Below, piece by piece: positions 48,893 to 57,917 of a stretch of DNA of 64,000 bases. The stretch covers positions 62,001 to 126,000 of the forward strand of contig DPDG01000077.1 of NCBI GenBank assembly GCA_003526375.1, read 5' to 3'. A program made the translations under genes and the position numbers. The notes under the pieces are model-generated. The model was not told the origin of the DNA, did not search any database, and was given only the letters and a program-made list of their open reading frames with translations. Origin of the DNA: Lentisphaeria bacterium. Lineage in GTDB: Bacteria; Verrucomicrobiota; Lentisphaeria; Victivallales; UBA1829. Each line of letters starts with the position of its first letter. The first letter of the stretch is position 1.

Positions 48893-48907
48893 TGCAAAAA
48901 ACTTGCA
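48893..48907. promoter_or_regulatory. candidate operator of the LacI regulator
   Basis: TGCAA and TTGCA arms flank 5 nt, and a second ATGCAAAA lies at 48881-48888. The site is in the divergent region between the LacI gene and the pilin operon. Arms are only 5 bp, so this is tentative. Confidence 0.35.
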
Positions 48908-48939
48908 ATGGATTTTTGTTCAGATATATTATGTGCATT

Positions 48940-49866
48940 ATGAAGACAAACGGACTCAGGCAGATTGCAAAAAAGGCGGGGTGTTCCTGTGCGACGGTAT
49001 CCCGCGTACTGAACAACCGGCAAGGTATTTCCGAAGCGGTCAGGAAAAAGATTCTCGCACTGGCGGAGGAGATGAAGTATACCGGAACGCCGGGAAAAAG
49101 GATCGTGACACTGTTCGCCAATCTGGATATTGATGGATTTGACATTTATACAATGCATTTGCTGCATGAGGTCATGGTCGAGCTGCACAGAGCGGAATTC
49201 CGCGTGGAGGTTCTGTTCGATTCCGATGTGGACATGATCGGAGAGCGTTATATCTGCGGGGCGGTTTCGCTGCTGCCGTATGACCGGATCGCGTCGGTCT
49301 GGGGAAAGAAACGCAGCCAGCCGCTGGTCTGCATCAATGATTACAGCGATTTTTCCGGCGGAGTGCCGTCTGTCTGTTCCGATGACCGCAAGGCGATTCG
49401 TGATGCCGTGGATTTCTTATACGGCAGAGGGCATCGCGTCATTTCGCTTCTGATTACCAATATGAACACGCTGAATAATCTCGTGCGTGCCGGAGCTTTC
49501 GAGGAATACACGGCAGGGTATGGGGGGCGGCTTCGCGGTTCGGTGATCAGGACGGAGAGCCGTTTTCTGAATGCCGTTCCATTGGAGCGCTATGTGGAAA
49601 AACTGCCTGCGGACTGCACCGCCGTCATCGCTCCCGTGGAAGCTTTCGGGAACCGGCTTTACAAGATACTGAAGGCATTGCGCCCGGAGGCGGCTTTGAT
49701 TCCGTGGTGCTATCCCCTGCATGATTATGCGGCGGCTGCGGGGATTCCATTCATGCGGCAGGACTTTCGTTCCCTTGCGGAAACCGCAGTGAAGATGCTT
49801 CAGGACCAGCTTCAGGGAATGCCCGTTTCCAACAGTTTCGTTCCTTATATCTTCAACCGTTCCTGA
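48940..49866 (+). CDS. LacI family transcriptional regulator
   Basis: This 308-residue protein has the LacI headpiece at the N-terminus (GLRQIAKKAGCSCATVSRVLNNRQGISEAVRKKIL, including the hinge-helix start) and a ligand-binding domain (VSLLPYDRIASVWG, PSVCSDDRKAIRDAVDFLYGRGHRVISLL). ATG 48940 is chosen because it aligns with family N-termini; ATG 48931 is close and no clear ribosome binding site is present. It is divergent from the pilin and DUF6067-like operon, its likely target, where it may sense a released sugar. Confidence 0.87.
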   Translation: MKTNGLRQIAKKAGCSCATVSRVLNNRQGISEAVRKKILALAEEMKYTGTPGKRIVTLFANLDIDGFDIYTMHLLHEVMVELHRAEFRVEVLFDSDVDMIGERYICGAVSLLPYDRIASVWGKKRSQPLVCINDYSDFSGGVPSVCSDDRKAIRDAVDFLYGRGHRVISLLITNMNTLNNLVRAGAFEEYTAGYGGRLRGSVIRTESRFLNAVPLERYVEKLPADCTAVIAPVEAFGNRLYKILKALRPEAALIPWCYPLHDYAAAAGIPFMRQDFRSLAETAVKMLQDQLQGMPVSNSFVPYIFNRS

Positions 49867-50002
49867 TTGCAGGGACAGGGCGCCGCTGCAAAAAATCCGG
49901 GAGAAGCCCCTGATGCGCAAAGACCGGGTTCCGTCTTGTCTGCCCTGTTTTTCATAAACATCCTGTTTGTCTTATTTCCCGGTTTTTGTCCGGGGAATAT
50001 TC

Positions 50003-50030
50003 TTGTATTTTCTGCGCACTGTGATATATT
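50003..50030 (+). promoter_or_regulatory. candidate promoter of the alcohol dehydrogenase
   Basis: TTGTAT (50003-50008), 16 nt, TATATT (50025-50030), about 80 nt ahead of the start codon. Confidence 0.45.
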
Positions 50031-50109
50031 TCACTGCATACGATAGAAGATTCTCTGGAATATGTGAACCTCTGAACACTAGTAAAATAAAAAGAACTGG
50101 AGAGTAAAA

Positions 50110-51216
50110 ATGGCTGAAATGGCAAAACTCGCGTATCTCGTCAAACCCGGTGAATTTGAATTCAGAGAATATCCCGTCCCTGAAATCGATGATGACCAGA
50201 TTCTCATCAGAGTGGAAGGCTGCGGCGTATGCGGTACCGACGGACATGAATACAAACGCGACCCGTTCGGACTCTGCCCGGTTGTTCTCGGGCACGAAGG
50301 TTCCGGCGAGATCATCAAGCTCGGCAGGAATGTGAAGACCGATTCCGCCGGCAAGCCGGTAAAGCTCGGCGACAAACTTGTGACATGCATCATCCCCTGC
50401 GGCAAATGTTCCGCATGCAAGAATACGCCTGCCCGCACGAATCTCTGCGAACACTGCGGCGTTTACGGGCTTTTCCCCGACGACGATATTCACCTGAACG
50501 GTTATTTCGCCACTCACATGGTGATCCGCAAAGGCTCTACTTTCTTCAACGTGACGGGCATGACGCTTGACCAGAGGATGCTGGTGGAGCCTGCCGCGGT
50601 TGCCGTCCATGCCGTGGAACGTGCCAAAACAACCGGGCTTCTCAAATTCAATACGACAGTGCTGATTCAAGGCTGCGGTCCCATCGGCTTGATGGTGATG
50701 GCGGTTGTCCGCACGCTTGGAATCGAGAACATCATCGCTCTTGACGGCAATGACAACCGTCTTGAGATTGCCAGGACTCTCGGAGCGTCTCATACGTTCA
50801 ACTTCACGAAATATCCGGACTTCGGCAAGATGCTGGAGGAGATCAAGGCGGCGACGGATGGCCTCGGCGCGGAATTTGCGTTCCAGTGCACCGGTGTTCC
50901 GGCAGCCCATGCGAGCGTATGGAAGATGATCCGCCGCGGCGGAGGCCTCTGTGAAGTCGGATTCTTCCTTGACGGCGGAAACTGTTCGATCAATCCGCAT
51001 TACGACCTCTGCAACAAAGAAGTTACAGCCGTCGGTTCCTGGGTTTATACTCCGCAGGATTATCCGACGACATTCGATTTTCTCCGCAGGGCAAAAGCGA
51101 TCGGGCTTCCTGTTGAGAAGTTTGTCACGCACCACTTCCCGCTTTCTCAGATCAAGGAAGCGCTTGAAACGAATGTGCAGATGAAGGGAATCAAAGTTGC
51201 CGTCGTGAATGAATAA
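50110..51216 (+). CDS. Zinc-dependent medium-chain alcohol / polyol dehydrogenase
   Basis: This 368-residue cytosolic enzyme of the MDR family has the catalytic zinc ligand region GCGVCGTDGHEY and GHEGSGEI, a structural zinc lobe (CGKCSACKNTPARTNLCEHC), and the NAD(P)-binding motif GCGPIGLMVMAVVRTLG. Members oxidise alcohols, sorbitol or threonine with NAD(P); the exact substrate is unknown. The start follows CTGGAGAG. It is a single-gene unit ending in a strong terminator. Confidence 0.88.
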   Translation: MAEMAKLAYLVKPGEFEFREYPVPEIDDDQILIRVEGCGVCGTDGHEYKRDPFGLCPVVLGHEGSGEIIKLGRNVKTDSAGKPVKLGDKLVTCIIPCGKCSACKNTPARTNLCEHCGVYGLFPDDDIHLNGYFATHMVIRKGSTFFNVTGMTLDQRMLVEPAAVAVHAVERAKTTGLLKFNTTVLIQGCGPIGLMVMAVVRTLGIENIIALDGNDNRLEIARTLGASHTFNFTKYPDFGKMLEEIKAATDGLGAEFAFQCTGVPAAHASVWKMIRRGGGLCEVGFFLDGGNCSINPHYDLCNKEVTAVGSWVYTPQDYPTTFDFLRRAKAIGLPVEKFVTHHFPLSQIKEALETNVQMKGIKVAVVNE

Positions 51217-51239
51217 CCGGCATTGGCTTATCCTTGAAG

Positions 51240-51267
51240 ACTCCCGGTTTGCCGCCGGGAGTTTTTT
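51240..51267 (+). terminator. Rho-independent terminator after the dehydrogenase
   Basis: ACTCCCGG and CCGGGAGT arms with a 7-8 nt loop, followed by a T-run. Confidence 0.9.
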
Positions 51268-51368
51268 CAAACTGCTGTTTTTCTTATTGCGATTATCGCA
51301 GAAAAAAACTTGAAAATCGGGGAAAGAAGTAATATAGTATTGGATTCAACGAAGAATTAGCATTTTTC

Positions 51369-51444
51369 GCCCCGATAGCTCAGGGGATAGAGCAGCAGTT
51401 TCCTAAACTGTTGGTCGCAGGTTCAAATCCTGTTCGGGGTACCA
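51369..51444 (+). tRNA. tRNA-Arg (anticodon CCU)
   Basis: A complete cloverleaf is visible: acceptor GCCCCGA / TCGGGGT with a G-T first pair, D arm GCTC/GAGC, anticodon stem GCAGT/ACTGT with loop TTCCTAA (anticodon CCT), T arm GCAGG/CCTGT with TTCAAAT loop. The CCA end is encoded (51442-51444). It reads AGG arginine codons. Confidence 0.96.
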
Positions 51445-51514
51445 TTTCTGCCATACGGCTTGCAATGATTGATCTTTCACAATGCCGGGAATATAAAGTA
51501 AAGCGGAGAGCAAT

Positions 51515-52309
51515 ATGGAAAAAATGCCGATATTTTTCAGCCTGATATTTTTCAGTTGTTTTATTTTTTCCGGTTGCCGCGAGGGAGAAGCGGAACGGGA
51601 CCGGATCGAAGAGTCCGAATGGTTTGCCGAACATAGAAAACTGATCGAAGAGTTCAACAGGAACAACTCTATTTTTTCCAATATGTATGCCGCCATGATT
51701 TTCAAAGGCGTTGTCCGGAAAGTCAGGCGCAGCGGTTTTGTTCTTGAAAATGTGAGCTGCATCCTGAGCCCGCCGTCCCTGAAACATAATTATCGGGAGC
51801 TGAAACAGATCGCGGTCCGACTGAGAAAACCGTTTGTTTTCCTGTCGGGCGACTCCTCCCCGCAGGACGGAGAGGTTTATTATGTGCATGTCGTGAACGG
51901 GCCGCGCGGGCTGTATGATTTTTATCTGGAATACATGATTCATTATTTTCCGGAGAAACCGGAAAATTCTATTGTCTACTCTTCTTCTCTGGCGGACTCA
52001 AAACGTTTTTTCGATATTCAGGACAAGCGTAAATTTCCTGTATTGCAGTCGATCAGTTTCACGAATGACGCATTGAGCCTGAAAAACCGTTCCGGCGAAT
52101 CGAAAATTCTCCATTACGGCGACTCCTGGGAGATTGCTGCTTACAGGCGATCATTCCGGTATACATTGAAGCGGGATCTGCTTCTGCATACTCCGCGGAT
52201 CGGACTGGAAATCTTTTCTCCCGCCGGAGTGGACGGACCTTATAGAATGATCCGCTGCACTCTCCTGGAACTGGAGCCGCCGGTTCAGCCGGAACCGCGG
52301 CAATTGTAG
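51515..52309 (+). CDS. Hypothetical lipoprotein
   Basis: This 264-residue protein is not recognised. It has a lipoprotein signal with lipobox FSGC (Cys21), so it should be membrane-anchored on the outside of the cytoplasm. The body is a mix of helices and strands without known motifs; GEVYYVHVVNGPRGLYDFYLEYMIHYFPEKP is the most ordered-looking segment. It starts 70 nt after tRNA-Arg and may be read through from the tRNA promoter. Confidence 0.68.
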   Translation: MEKMPIFFSLIFFSCFIFSGCREGEAERDRIEESEWFAEHRKLIEEFNRNNSIFSNMYAAMIFKGVVRKVRRSGFVLENVSCILSPPSLKHNYRELKQIAVRLRKPFVFLSGDSSPQDGEVYYVHVVNGPRGLYDFYLEYMIHYFPEKPENSIVYSSSLADSKRFFDIQDKRKFPVLQSISFTNDALSLKNRSGESKILHYGDSWEIAAYRRSFRYTLKRDLLLHTPRIGLEIFSPAGVDGPYRMIRCTLLELEPPVQPEPRQL

Positions 52310-52321
52310 AATGATATTGAC

Positions 52322-52357
52322 CGGCAAGCCCCGTTAAGTGAGGCTTGCCGTTGTTTT
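52322..52357. terminator. terminator between convergent lipoprotein and hydA
   Basis: CGGCAAGCC (52322-52330) pairs with GGCTTGCCG (52342-52350), followed by TTGTTTTT on the plus strand. Confidence 0.8.
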
Positions 52358-54118
52358 TCAGACTGCCGCCTCTTCCTTTTTCATGTGTTTCCTGTCGATG
52401 TAAGTCGTATGAAGAAGCTTGTGAGCGCAGTGACTGCCCGGCTCTCCGAGAAACTCCTCATACAGTTTTTTGATCGAAGGATTCTGATGTGATTTCCGGA
52501 CCGGCTGTCTTGCATCGTCGCGGTAGAGCGCTTCCATGCGTTTTTCCAGAATGGTGGTATCTCCGTGATGATAGGGCTGTCCGCCGCCGTTCAGGCAGCC
52601 GCCGGGACATGCCATGATTTCGATTGCATGGTAATTCGCTTCGCCGCGTTTGATCTTTTCCAGAAGCCTGCGTGCGTTGCCCAGTCCGGAGCAGACCGCC
52701 GCCTTGAGTTCAAGTCCGCCGACTTTGACCGTGGCTTCCTTGATTCCGTCAAGCCCGCGGATCGCCTTGAAGTCGATTTCCTGAAGATCCTGTTCCGCGA
52801 TCCAGTCCGCCGCTGTGCGGAGCGCCGCTTCCAGCACGCCGCCGGTGGCTCCGAAGATGACCGCCGCGCCTGTGGATTCTCCGAGGGGAGAGTCATACTG
52901 TTCCTCCTCCAACTGGTCGAACTGGATACCCGCCTCCCGGATCATGTCCGCAAGTTCGCGGGTCGAGATTACGATATCCACGTCGCGGATGCCGTTGGGG
53001 GCGAACTCCTCCCGCGACGCCTCATATTTCTTTGCAAGGCAGGGCATGACCGATACGACGGTGATGTTTTCCGGGGCGACGCCGATTTTCTGCGCATAGT
53101 AGCTCTTGGTGATTGCGCCGAACATCTGCTGGGGGGATTTTGCCGTGGAGGGCATGTAGATCAGTTCCGGGAACTGATGCTCCAGGAATTTGACCCAGCC
53201 GGGGCAGCAGCTTGTCAGAATCGGGAGATCGCGGTTGTTCCTGACACGGTCGATGAGCTCGGTGGTTTCCTCCATGATCGTGAGATCGGCTGCAAAATCC
53301 GTGTCGAACACCTTGTCGAAGCCCAGCATACGGAGCGCCGCCACCATCTTGCCTGTGCTGACGGACCCCGGTTCCATGCCGAAAGACTCGCCGATTGCGA
53401 CCCGCACCGCGGGGGCGGTCTGAACAACGACGGTCTTTGCCGGATCGTTCAGCGCGCGCCAGACCGGGTATTTGTAATCAATCTCGCTGAGTGCGCCGAC
53501 CGGGCACGCCTGAACACATTGTCCGCAGAAGACACATTCCGTTTCCGCGAGGGGGCGAAGGCCGGCAGGTGCGACGACCGCTTTAAATCCCCGTCCCACT
53601 CCTGAAAGGACGCCCACCGTCTGGACAGAGTTGCAGGCGGTCTCGCACCTGCGGCACATGATGCACTTATCCAGATCGCGGGCGATCGCGTTGCTGGAGA
53701 GGTCTTTGTTGTAAATGGACTGTTCCCCTTTGAAAAGCAGATGGTGGAGCCCCATCTCCTGTGCAAGCTCCTGAAGACGGCAGTTCAGATTCTTGGGACA
53801 GGTCAGGCAGTCTTTCGGATGATCGGACAGAAGAAGGTCGAGAATTGTTCGTCTCGCATTGATCGCGCGCAGGGTATTGGTTTTGACTTCCATGCCTTCC
53901 ATGACCGGCGTACTGCACGCCGGAGCGAGATTCGGGCGTCCCTTGACCTCGACGACGCAGATGCGGCAGGAGGCGCTGCGGTGTTCCACATGGAAACAGT
54001 CCATTTTGAAATGGCATAGGGTCGGAATCTTGATATCCAGTTTTTCCGCAGCTTCAAGGATGGTGCTTCCTGCATCCACCGTGACAGGGCGGTCATTGAT
54101 TTTCAGATTGACATTCAT
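52358..54118 (-). CDS. hydA: [FeFe]-hydrogenase catalytic subunit (HydA / HndD-like)
   Basis: This 586-residue protein produces or oxidises H2. In order it has an N-terminal [2Fe-2S] domain (Cys35, 51, 54, 68), a His-ligated cluster motif (HPKDCLTCPKNLNC, 100-113), a two-[4Fe-4S] domain (CIMCRRCETAC at 152-162, CVFCGQCVQACP at 195-206), and the H-cluster domain with all three signatures: TSCCPGW (302-308), MPCLAKKYE (358-366) and MACPGGCLNGGGQP (502-515). The start at 54118 is used because it follows AAGGAG; an in-frame codon at 54205 would begin within hydB. With HydB and HydC it forms the NAD(H)- and ferredoxin-linked bifurcating type. Confidence 0.93.
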   Translation of the reverse strand: MNVNLKINDRPVTVDAGSTILEAAEKLDIKIPTLCHFKMDCFHVEHRSASCRICVVEVKGRPNLAPACSTPVMEGMEVKTNTLRAINARRTILDLLLSDHPKDCLTCPKNLNCRLQELAQEMGLHHLLFKGEQSIYNKDLSSNAIARDLDKCIMCRRCETACNSVQTVGVLSGVGRGFKAVVAPAGLRPLAETECVFCGQCVQACPVGALSEIDYKYPVWRALNDPAKTVVVQTAPAVRVAIGESFGMEPGSVSTGKMVAALRMLGFDKVFDTDFAADLTIMEETTELIDRVRNNRDLPILTSCCPGWVKFLEHQFPELIYMPSTAKSPQQMFGAITKSYYAQKIGVAPENITVVSVMPCLAKKYEASREEFAPNGIRDVDIVISTRELADMIREAGIQFDQLEEEQYDSPLGESTGAAVIFGATGGVLEAALRTAADWIAEQDLQEIDFKAIRGLDGIKEATVKVGGLELKAAVCSGLGNARRLLEKIKRGEANYHAIEIMACPGGCLNGGGQPYHHGDTTILEKRMEALYRDDARQPVRKSHQNPSIKKLYEEFLGEPGSHCAHKLLHTTYIDRKHMKKEEAAV

Positions 54119-54144
54119 AGATAAAAAACTCCTTGACGGTGTGA

Positions 54145-55989
54145 TTAACGTTTTTCCACGGCGTGGAACTTGCAGGTCTGGAAGCAGACTCCGCACTTGA
54201 TGCACTTCGATTCATCAATCCGGTGACGCATTTTGCGCTCGCCCGTGATACAGTTCACCGGACAGCGGCGGAGGCATAATCCGCATCCGACGCACTTATC
54301 GGAAATTTCGTAGCGGATGAGTTTGGAGCAGCTTCCCGCCGGACAGCGTGATTCATTGACGTGCGCCAGATATTCATCCTCGAAGTTTTTCAGCGTGGAA
54401 AGCACCGGATTCGGAGCCGTCTGTCCGAGCCCGCACAATGCCGTATCCTTGATTGTGGCGGAGAGCGTTTTCAGCTTTTCCAGCGTCTCCGGCGTGCCGC
54501 GCCCGTCCGTGATTTCTTCCAGCATTTCATACATGCGCCGGTTGCCGATCCGGCAGGGGGTGCATTTCCCGCAGGATTCATCCAGCGTGAACTCAAGGAA
54601 GAATTTTGCGATATTGACCATGCAGTCGTCTTCATCCATGACGATCATTCCGCCGGACCCCATCATGGAGCCGATTGCTTTCAGTGATTCGTAATCGATC
54701 GGCAGGTCGATGTTTTTGGCGGTAATGCAGCCGCCGGACGGCCCGCCGGTCTGAACCGCTTTGAACTGCCTGCCGTATTTGATGCCGTCTCCGATCTCAT
54801 AGATGATCCGGCGCAGAGTCATTCCCATGGGCACTTCGGCGAGCCCGACTTTGGAGATTTTGCCCGCGAGTGCAAAGACTTTGGTTCCGGGGGAGCCTTC
54901 CGTGCCGAGCGAGCGGAACCATTCCGCACCCTTGCGGATGATTGCCGCGATACAGGCGTAAGTTTCAACGTTGTTGACTACGCTCGGGCGTTTCCAGAGT
55001 CCCTCGACCGCAGGGAAGGGGGGCTTCACCGTGGGTTCGCCGCGTTTGCCTTCGATGGAGTGAATCAGCGCGGTTTCCTCGCCGCAGACGAATGCGCCCG
55101 CCCCGAATTTGATCTCAATATTGAAATCGAATCCGCTTCCCATGATATTTCTGCCGAGAAAACCGTTTTCTTTCGCCTGCCGGATCGCGTTTTCAAGGCG
55201 TTTGACCGCCAGAGGATATTCCGCGCGGATGTAGATGACGCCTGTCTGCGCTCCGATCGCATAACCGCCGATCGCCATTGCCTCCAGGACCGTGTGGGGA
55301 TCGCCCTCCAGTACCGCACGGTCCATGAATGCGCCGGGGTCGCCTTCGTCGGCGTTGCAGATGATGAACTTTTCTCCCGCGGGCTGCTGCGCGGCGAACT
55401 GCCACTTGCGTCCCGTGGGGAAGCCTCCGCCTCCGCGCCCGCGCAAACCTGAAGCTGTAATGACGTCGATAACATCCTGCGGCTTCATTGCGGTCAATAC
55501 TTTTGCAAGCGCCGTATAACCGTCATTCACGATATATTCCTCAATACTTTCCGGATTGATGCGTCCGGTATTGCGCAGGACGATTCGAGCCTGAAGTTCT
55601 CCGGCGGCGGGAGTTTCAAATTCAGGATAATACCAGTTGCGTTCGATGGTGCGGGTGCCGGGTGCGGCTTCCGCGGTCCCCGCTGAAAGGATGGAGGGAA
55701 CCTGCTGCGGAGTGACATCCCCGTAGATGAGGCGGCGCCCCGTGTGCCGGTCGAGCAGCATCAGTGTGGGTTCCGCATAGCAGAGCCCCATACAACCGAC
55801 TTCGACGACCTCCACGGCATTTTCGAGGCGGCGTTTTGTGACTTCCTCTTTGACTGCCTTCAAAACGGATGCGGTTCCCGCCGCAATCCCGCAGGTGCCC
55901 ATTGAGACAAGAAGTTTTACCGGCGGCGCGGGGCGTGCCTGAAGTTCTTCCGCCGTTTTCTTCAACCGGGCAGGTGATTCTATTTTCAT
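54145..55989 (-). CDS. hydB: Hydrogenase flavoprotein subunit (HydB / NuoF-like)
   Basis: This 614-residue subunit carries NAD(H) and FMN sites and Fe-S clusters. An N-terminal thioredoxin-like [2Fe-2S] domain (SMGTCGIAAG and VGCMGLCYAEP) precedes the NuoF core with GLRGRGGGGFPTGRKW and the FMN-site CNADEGDPGAFMDR. ESCGKCTPCRIG binds the N3-type cluster, and two ferredoxin-type clusters end the protein (CVGCGLCLRRCPVNC, CIKCGVCFQTC). In HydABC enzymes this subunit holds the bifurcating site. It lies 26 nt upstream of hydA and follows an AGGAG site. Confidence 0.93.
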   Translation of the reverse strand: MKIESPARLKKTAEELQARPAPPVKLLVSMGTCGIAAGTASVLKAVKEEVTKRRLENAVEVVEVGCMGLCYAEPTLMLLDRHTGRRLIYGDVTPQQVPSILSAGTAEAAPGTRTIERNWYYPEFETPAAGELQARIVLRNTGRINPESIEEYIVNDGYTALAKVLTAMKPQDVIDVITASGLRGRGGGGFPTGRKWQFAAQQPAGEKFIICNADEGDPGAFMDRAVLEGDPHTVLEAMAIGGYAIGAQTGVIYIRAEYPLAVKRLENAIRQAKENGFLGRNIMGSGFDFNIEIKFGAGAFVCGEETALIHSIEGKRGEPTVKPPFPAVEGLWKRPSVVNNVETYACIAAIIRKGAEWFRSLGTEGSPGTKVFALAGKISKVGLAEVPMGMTLRRIIYEIGDGIKYGRQFKAVQTGGPSGGCITAKNIDLPIDYESLKAIGSMMGSGGMIVMDEDDCMVNIAKFFLEFTLDESCGKCTPCRIGNRRMYEMLEEITDGRGTPETLEKLKTLSATIKDTALCGLGQTAPNPVLSTLKNFEDEYLAHVNESRCPAGSCSKLIRYEISDKCVGCGLCLRRCPVNCITGERKMRHRIDESKCIKCGVCFQTCKFHAVEKR

Positions 55990-56051
55990 GTTTGATTTAC
56001 TCCTGATGAATTTTTCTCGTTGTTAAATTTCTCCGGTCCTGAAAAACGGAC

Positions 56052-56582
56052 TCATTCCGTACACTCTTTCAGGATGTCCGCAACTTTTTCCGCCGTCATG
56101 TTTCCATAGACCTTGTCGTTTACCATGACGACGGGGGCAAGACTGCATGCTCCTACGCAGCGCAGTGCGCCGAGAAAGAATTTTCCGTCCCCGGTGGTCT
56201 CCCCTTCTTTGATATCAAGGCGGCGCTTGAATTCATCAAGGACTTTGGAGGCGCCTTTGACAAAACAGGCGGTTCCTGTGCAGACATTGATCTTATAGCG
56301 TCCGACGGGCTTGTCTGTAAAGTAGCTGTAAAAGCTGATGACGCCGTAGATTTCCGCAGGCGACAGTTTGAGGCGGGCGGCGACAAATTTCTGGACTTCT
56401 TCCGGCAGATATCCGAAAAGATTCTGCGCCTTGTGCAGGATTTGAATAAGAAAACCGCGGCTTCGTTCCGGATTGTCGTCGGGGCGAAGCTCTGCGATGT
56501 ACAGGTCCAGCTCATCGAATTTCTGTTTTAATTCCGGCGGCATGGTCCCGGGATCGGAACCGCAACAACACTGATCACTCAT
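56052..56582 (-). CDS. hydC: Hydrogenase [2Fe-2S] subunit (HydC / NuoE-like)
   Basis: This 176-residue thioredoxin-like ferredoxin is the third subunit of the hydrogenase. The four-Cys pattern is complete: CTGTACF, then RCVGACSLAPV. The start follows a GGGAGG site. It is the first gene of the operon hydC-hydB-hydA. The length of about 160-180 and the YGVISFYSYFTDKPVG motif are typical of NuoE. Confidence 0.92.
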   Translation of the reverse strand: MSDQCCCGSDPGTMPPELKQKFDELDLYIAELRPDDNPERSRGFLIQILHKAQNLFGYLPEEVQKFVAARLKLSPAEIYGVISFYSYFTDKPVGRYKINVCTGTACFVKGASKVLDEFKRRLDIKEGETTGDGKFFLGALRCVGACSLAPVVMVNDKVYGNMTAEKVADILKECTE

Positions 56583-56942
56583 GAAAAAACCTCCCTCTCA
56601 TTGATCCAAATCGCTCGTCACATAGAGCTTTCAGATTCTAGGATAAAGTATATTTTGTGAAAATCAAGCCTCGGAAAACAGAATTTTCAAAAATGTTTTT
56701 CTCTCTGTAAATCGCTCAGATTCAATGGATAAAAAAATATCTATTACGGGCTTTCCGATTTTCATTTCTCTCCGTTTTGCGAATCCGCCTGCAATATGAA
56801 ATACCGGGGCCGGAAATGGGAAATATCATGCAGGTCTGCCGGCACTGTCATATTTTTTGTCTTTTGCCTGCGGGGAATGCTTGATTTCTTCCAGATACAG
56901 ATTATCATAATGGAGTTTAACACTCTAAATGGGAGAAGGTTC
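56583..56942. other. intergenic region between divergent hydC and the sugar isomerase gene
   Basis: No gene is supported in these 360 nt. It should hold the promoters of both units. On the plus side TTGATT (56881-56886), 16 nt and TATCAT (56903-56908) is a plausible promoter for the isomerase. On the minus side only weak boxes are seen. A TTGTGAAAATCAA stretch near 56655-56667 resembles half of a redox-regulator (Rex) site but lacks a proper second half. Confidence 0.5.
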
Positions 56943-57827
56943 ATGATTTCGTATGCTGTTTCACTCGGTTCTTTCGGAGGACTTATGACTCCGGCGCTGG
57001 CGGATGCGTTCCGGAAATCCAAACTGCACAATCTCGAATTGTCGTTTACTCCTTACACGGTGGAAAGTGTTCAGGCGGAGGCTTCGCGTGAGTTGACGCG
57101 GTCGCTCCTGAAAGAGAAGATAGTCCGTTCTTCCAGCGTGCATCTGCCTTTCTACGGCGGTGGTGTCTCCTGGGACCCGTCTGCGCCGGACGAAACGGCG
57201 CGCAGGGAAGTTGCCGCACGTTTCATACGTTTGATCCGTTCCCATGCCGATATGATGGCGCCTCATGTGACTCTCCATGCCAGCAATGAACCGCCGCTTG
57301 CCGAGCATCCGGTGCGCATTGATCAGGCATGCCGGACCATTGAGGATTTGCTGCCGCTTGCCGCTGAACTGGGATTTTCAGTCAATGTCGAATATCTGCC
57401 CCGGACCTGCATCGGCAATTGCGTGGAGGAACTGCAGACGATCATGTCGCGTTTTGACCCGGAGCTTGTCGGAATCTGCATGGACGTGAACCATATCATG
57501 GACCGCTGGCGTGAACTGCCGGAAATCATTGCAGTGCTTGCGCCGCGTATCCGGACGTTCCACATCAATGATTATGACGGCGTGGATGAGATGCACTGGT
57601 TCCCCGGACAGGGCATACTGGACTGGCAGGCTGTCATGAGGCAGATCCGCGCAATCAGCCACGACGTTCTGCTGATTTTTGAGACGTTGAATGAGCTTGG
57701 CACGAAAGTCAGTCACGTCGCGGACCCGTTGTTTGGAATCCGTCAGACGGAATTTTCCATCTGGTTTCTTGAAAACTGCGAGTCCGTAGTGCCGCAGGTC
57801 CGCGATTTCCGCATTCCCGGAAACTGA
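56943..57827 (+). CDS. Sugar phosphate isomerase / epimerase (xylose isomerase-like TIM barrel)
   Basis: This 294-residue protein has the AP-endonuclease-2/xylose isomerase-like barrel pattern: early strand LELSFTPYTVESVQ, VNVEYLPR, the metal-ligand region GICMDVNHIMDRW, FHINDYDGVDEMHWFPGQGILDW with the conserved His-x-Asn/Asp and His, and LLIFETLNE near the end. It probably isomerises or epimerises a sugar derivative. The ATG at 56943 follows GGGAGAAGG; an upstream in-frame ATG at 56796 has no such site and precedes the predicted promoter. Confidence 0.8.
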   Translation: MISYAVSLGSFGGLMTPALADAFRKSKLHNLELSFTPYTVESVQAEASRELTRSLLKEKIVRSSSVHLPFYGGGVSWDPSAPDETARREVAARFIRLIRSHADMMAPHVTLHASNEPPLAEHPVRIDQACRTIEDLLPLAAELGFSVNVEYLPRTCIGNCVEELQTIMSRFDPELVGICMDVNHIMDRWRELPEIIAVLAPRIRTFHINDYDGVDEMHWFPGQGILDWQAVMRQIRAISHDVLLIFETLNELGTKVSHVADPLFGIRQTEFSIWFLENCESVVPQVRDFRIPGN

Positions 57828-57917
57828 TGCGGCAGGAAAACTTTTTTTGAAAAACGAAGCGGGGGGTCATTCTGCCGGACCCTCGCCCGTAAAAAATTAT
57901 GACGATCCGGCAGGAAG

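Noticed and set aside
51380..51943. Minus-strand frame across tRNA-Arg ending in a FEPATN-type peptide
   Set aside because: It is the antisense translation of the tRNA and the lipoprotein gene; such peptides are a known artefact of tRNA regions.
56655..56667. Rex-type redox operator upstream of hydC
   Set aside because: Only one good half-site is present (TTGTGA), the second half does not fit the palindrome and spacing.
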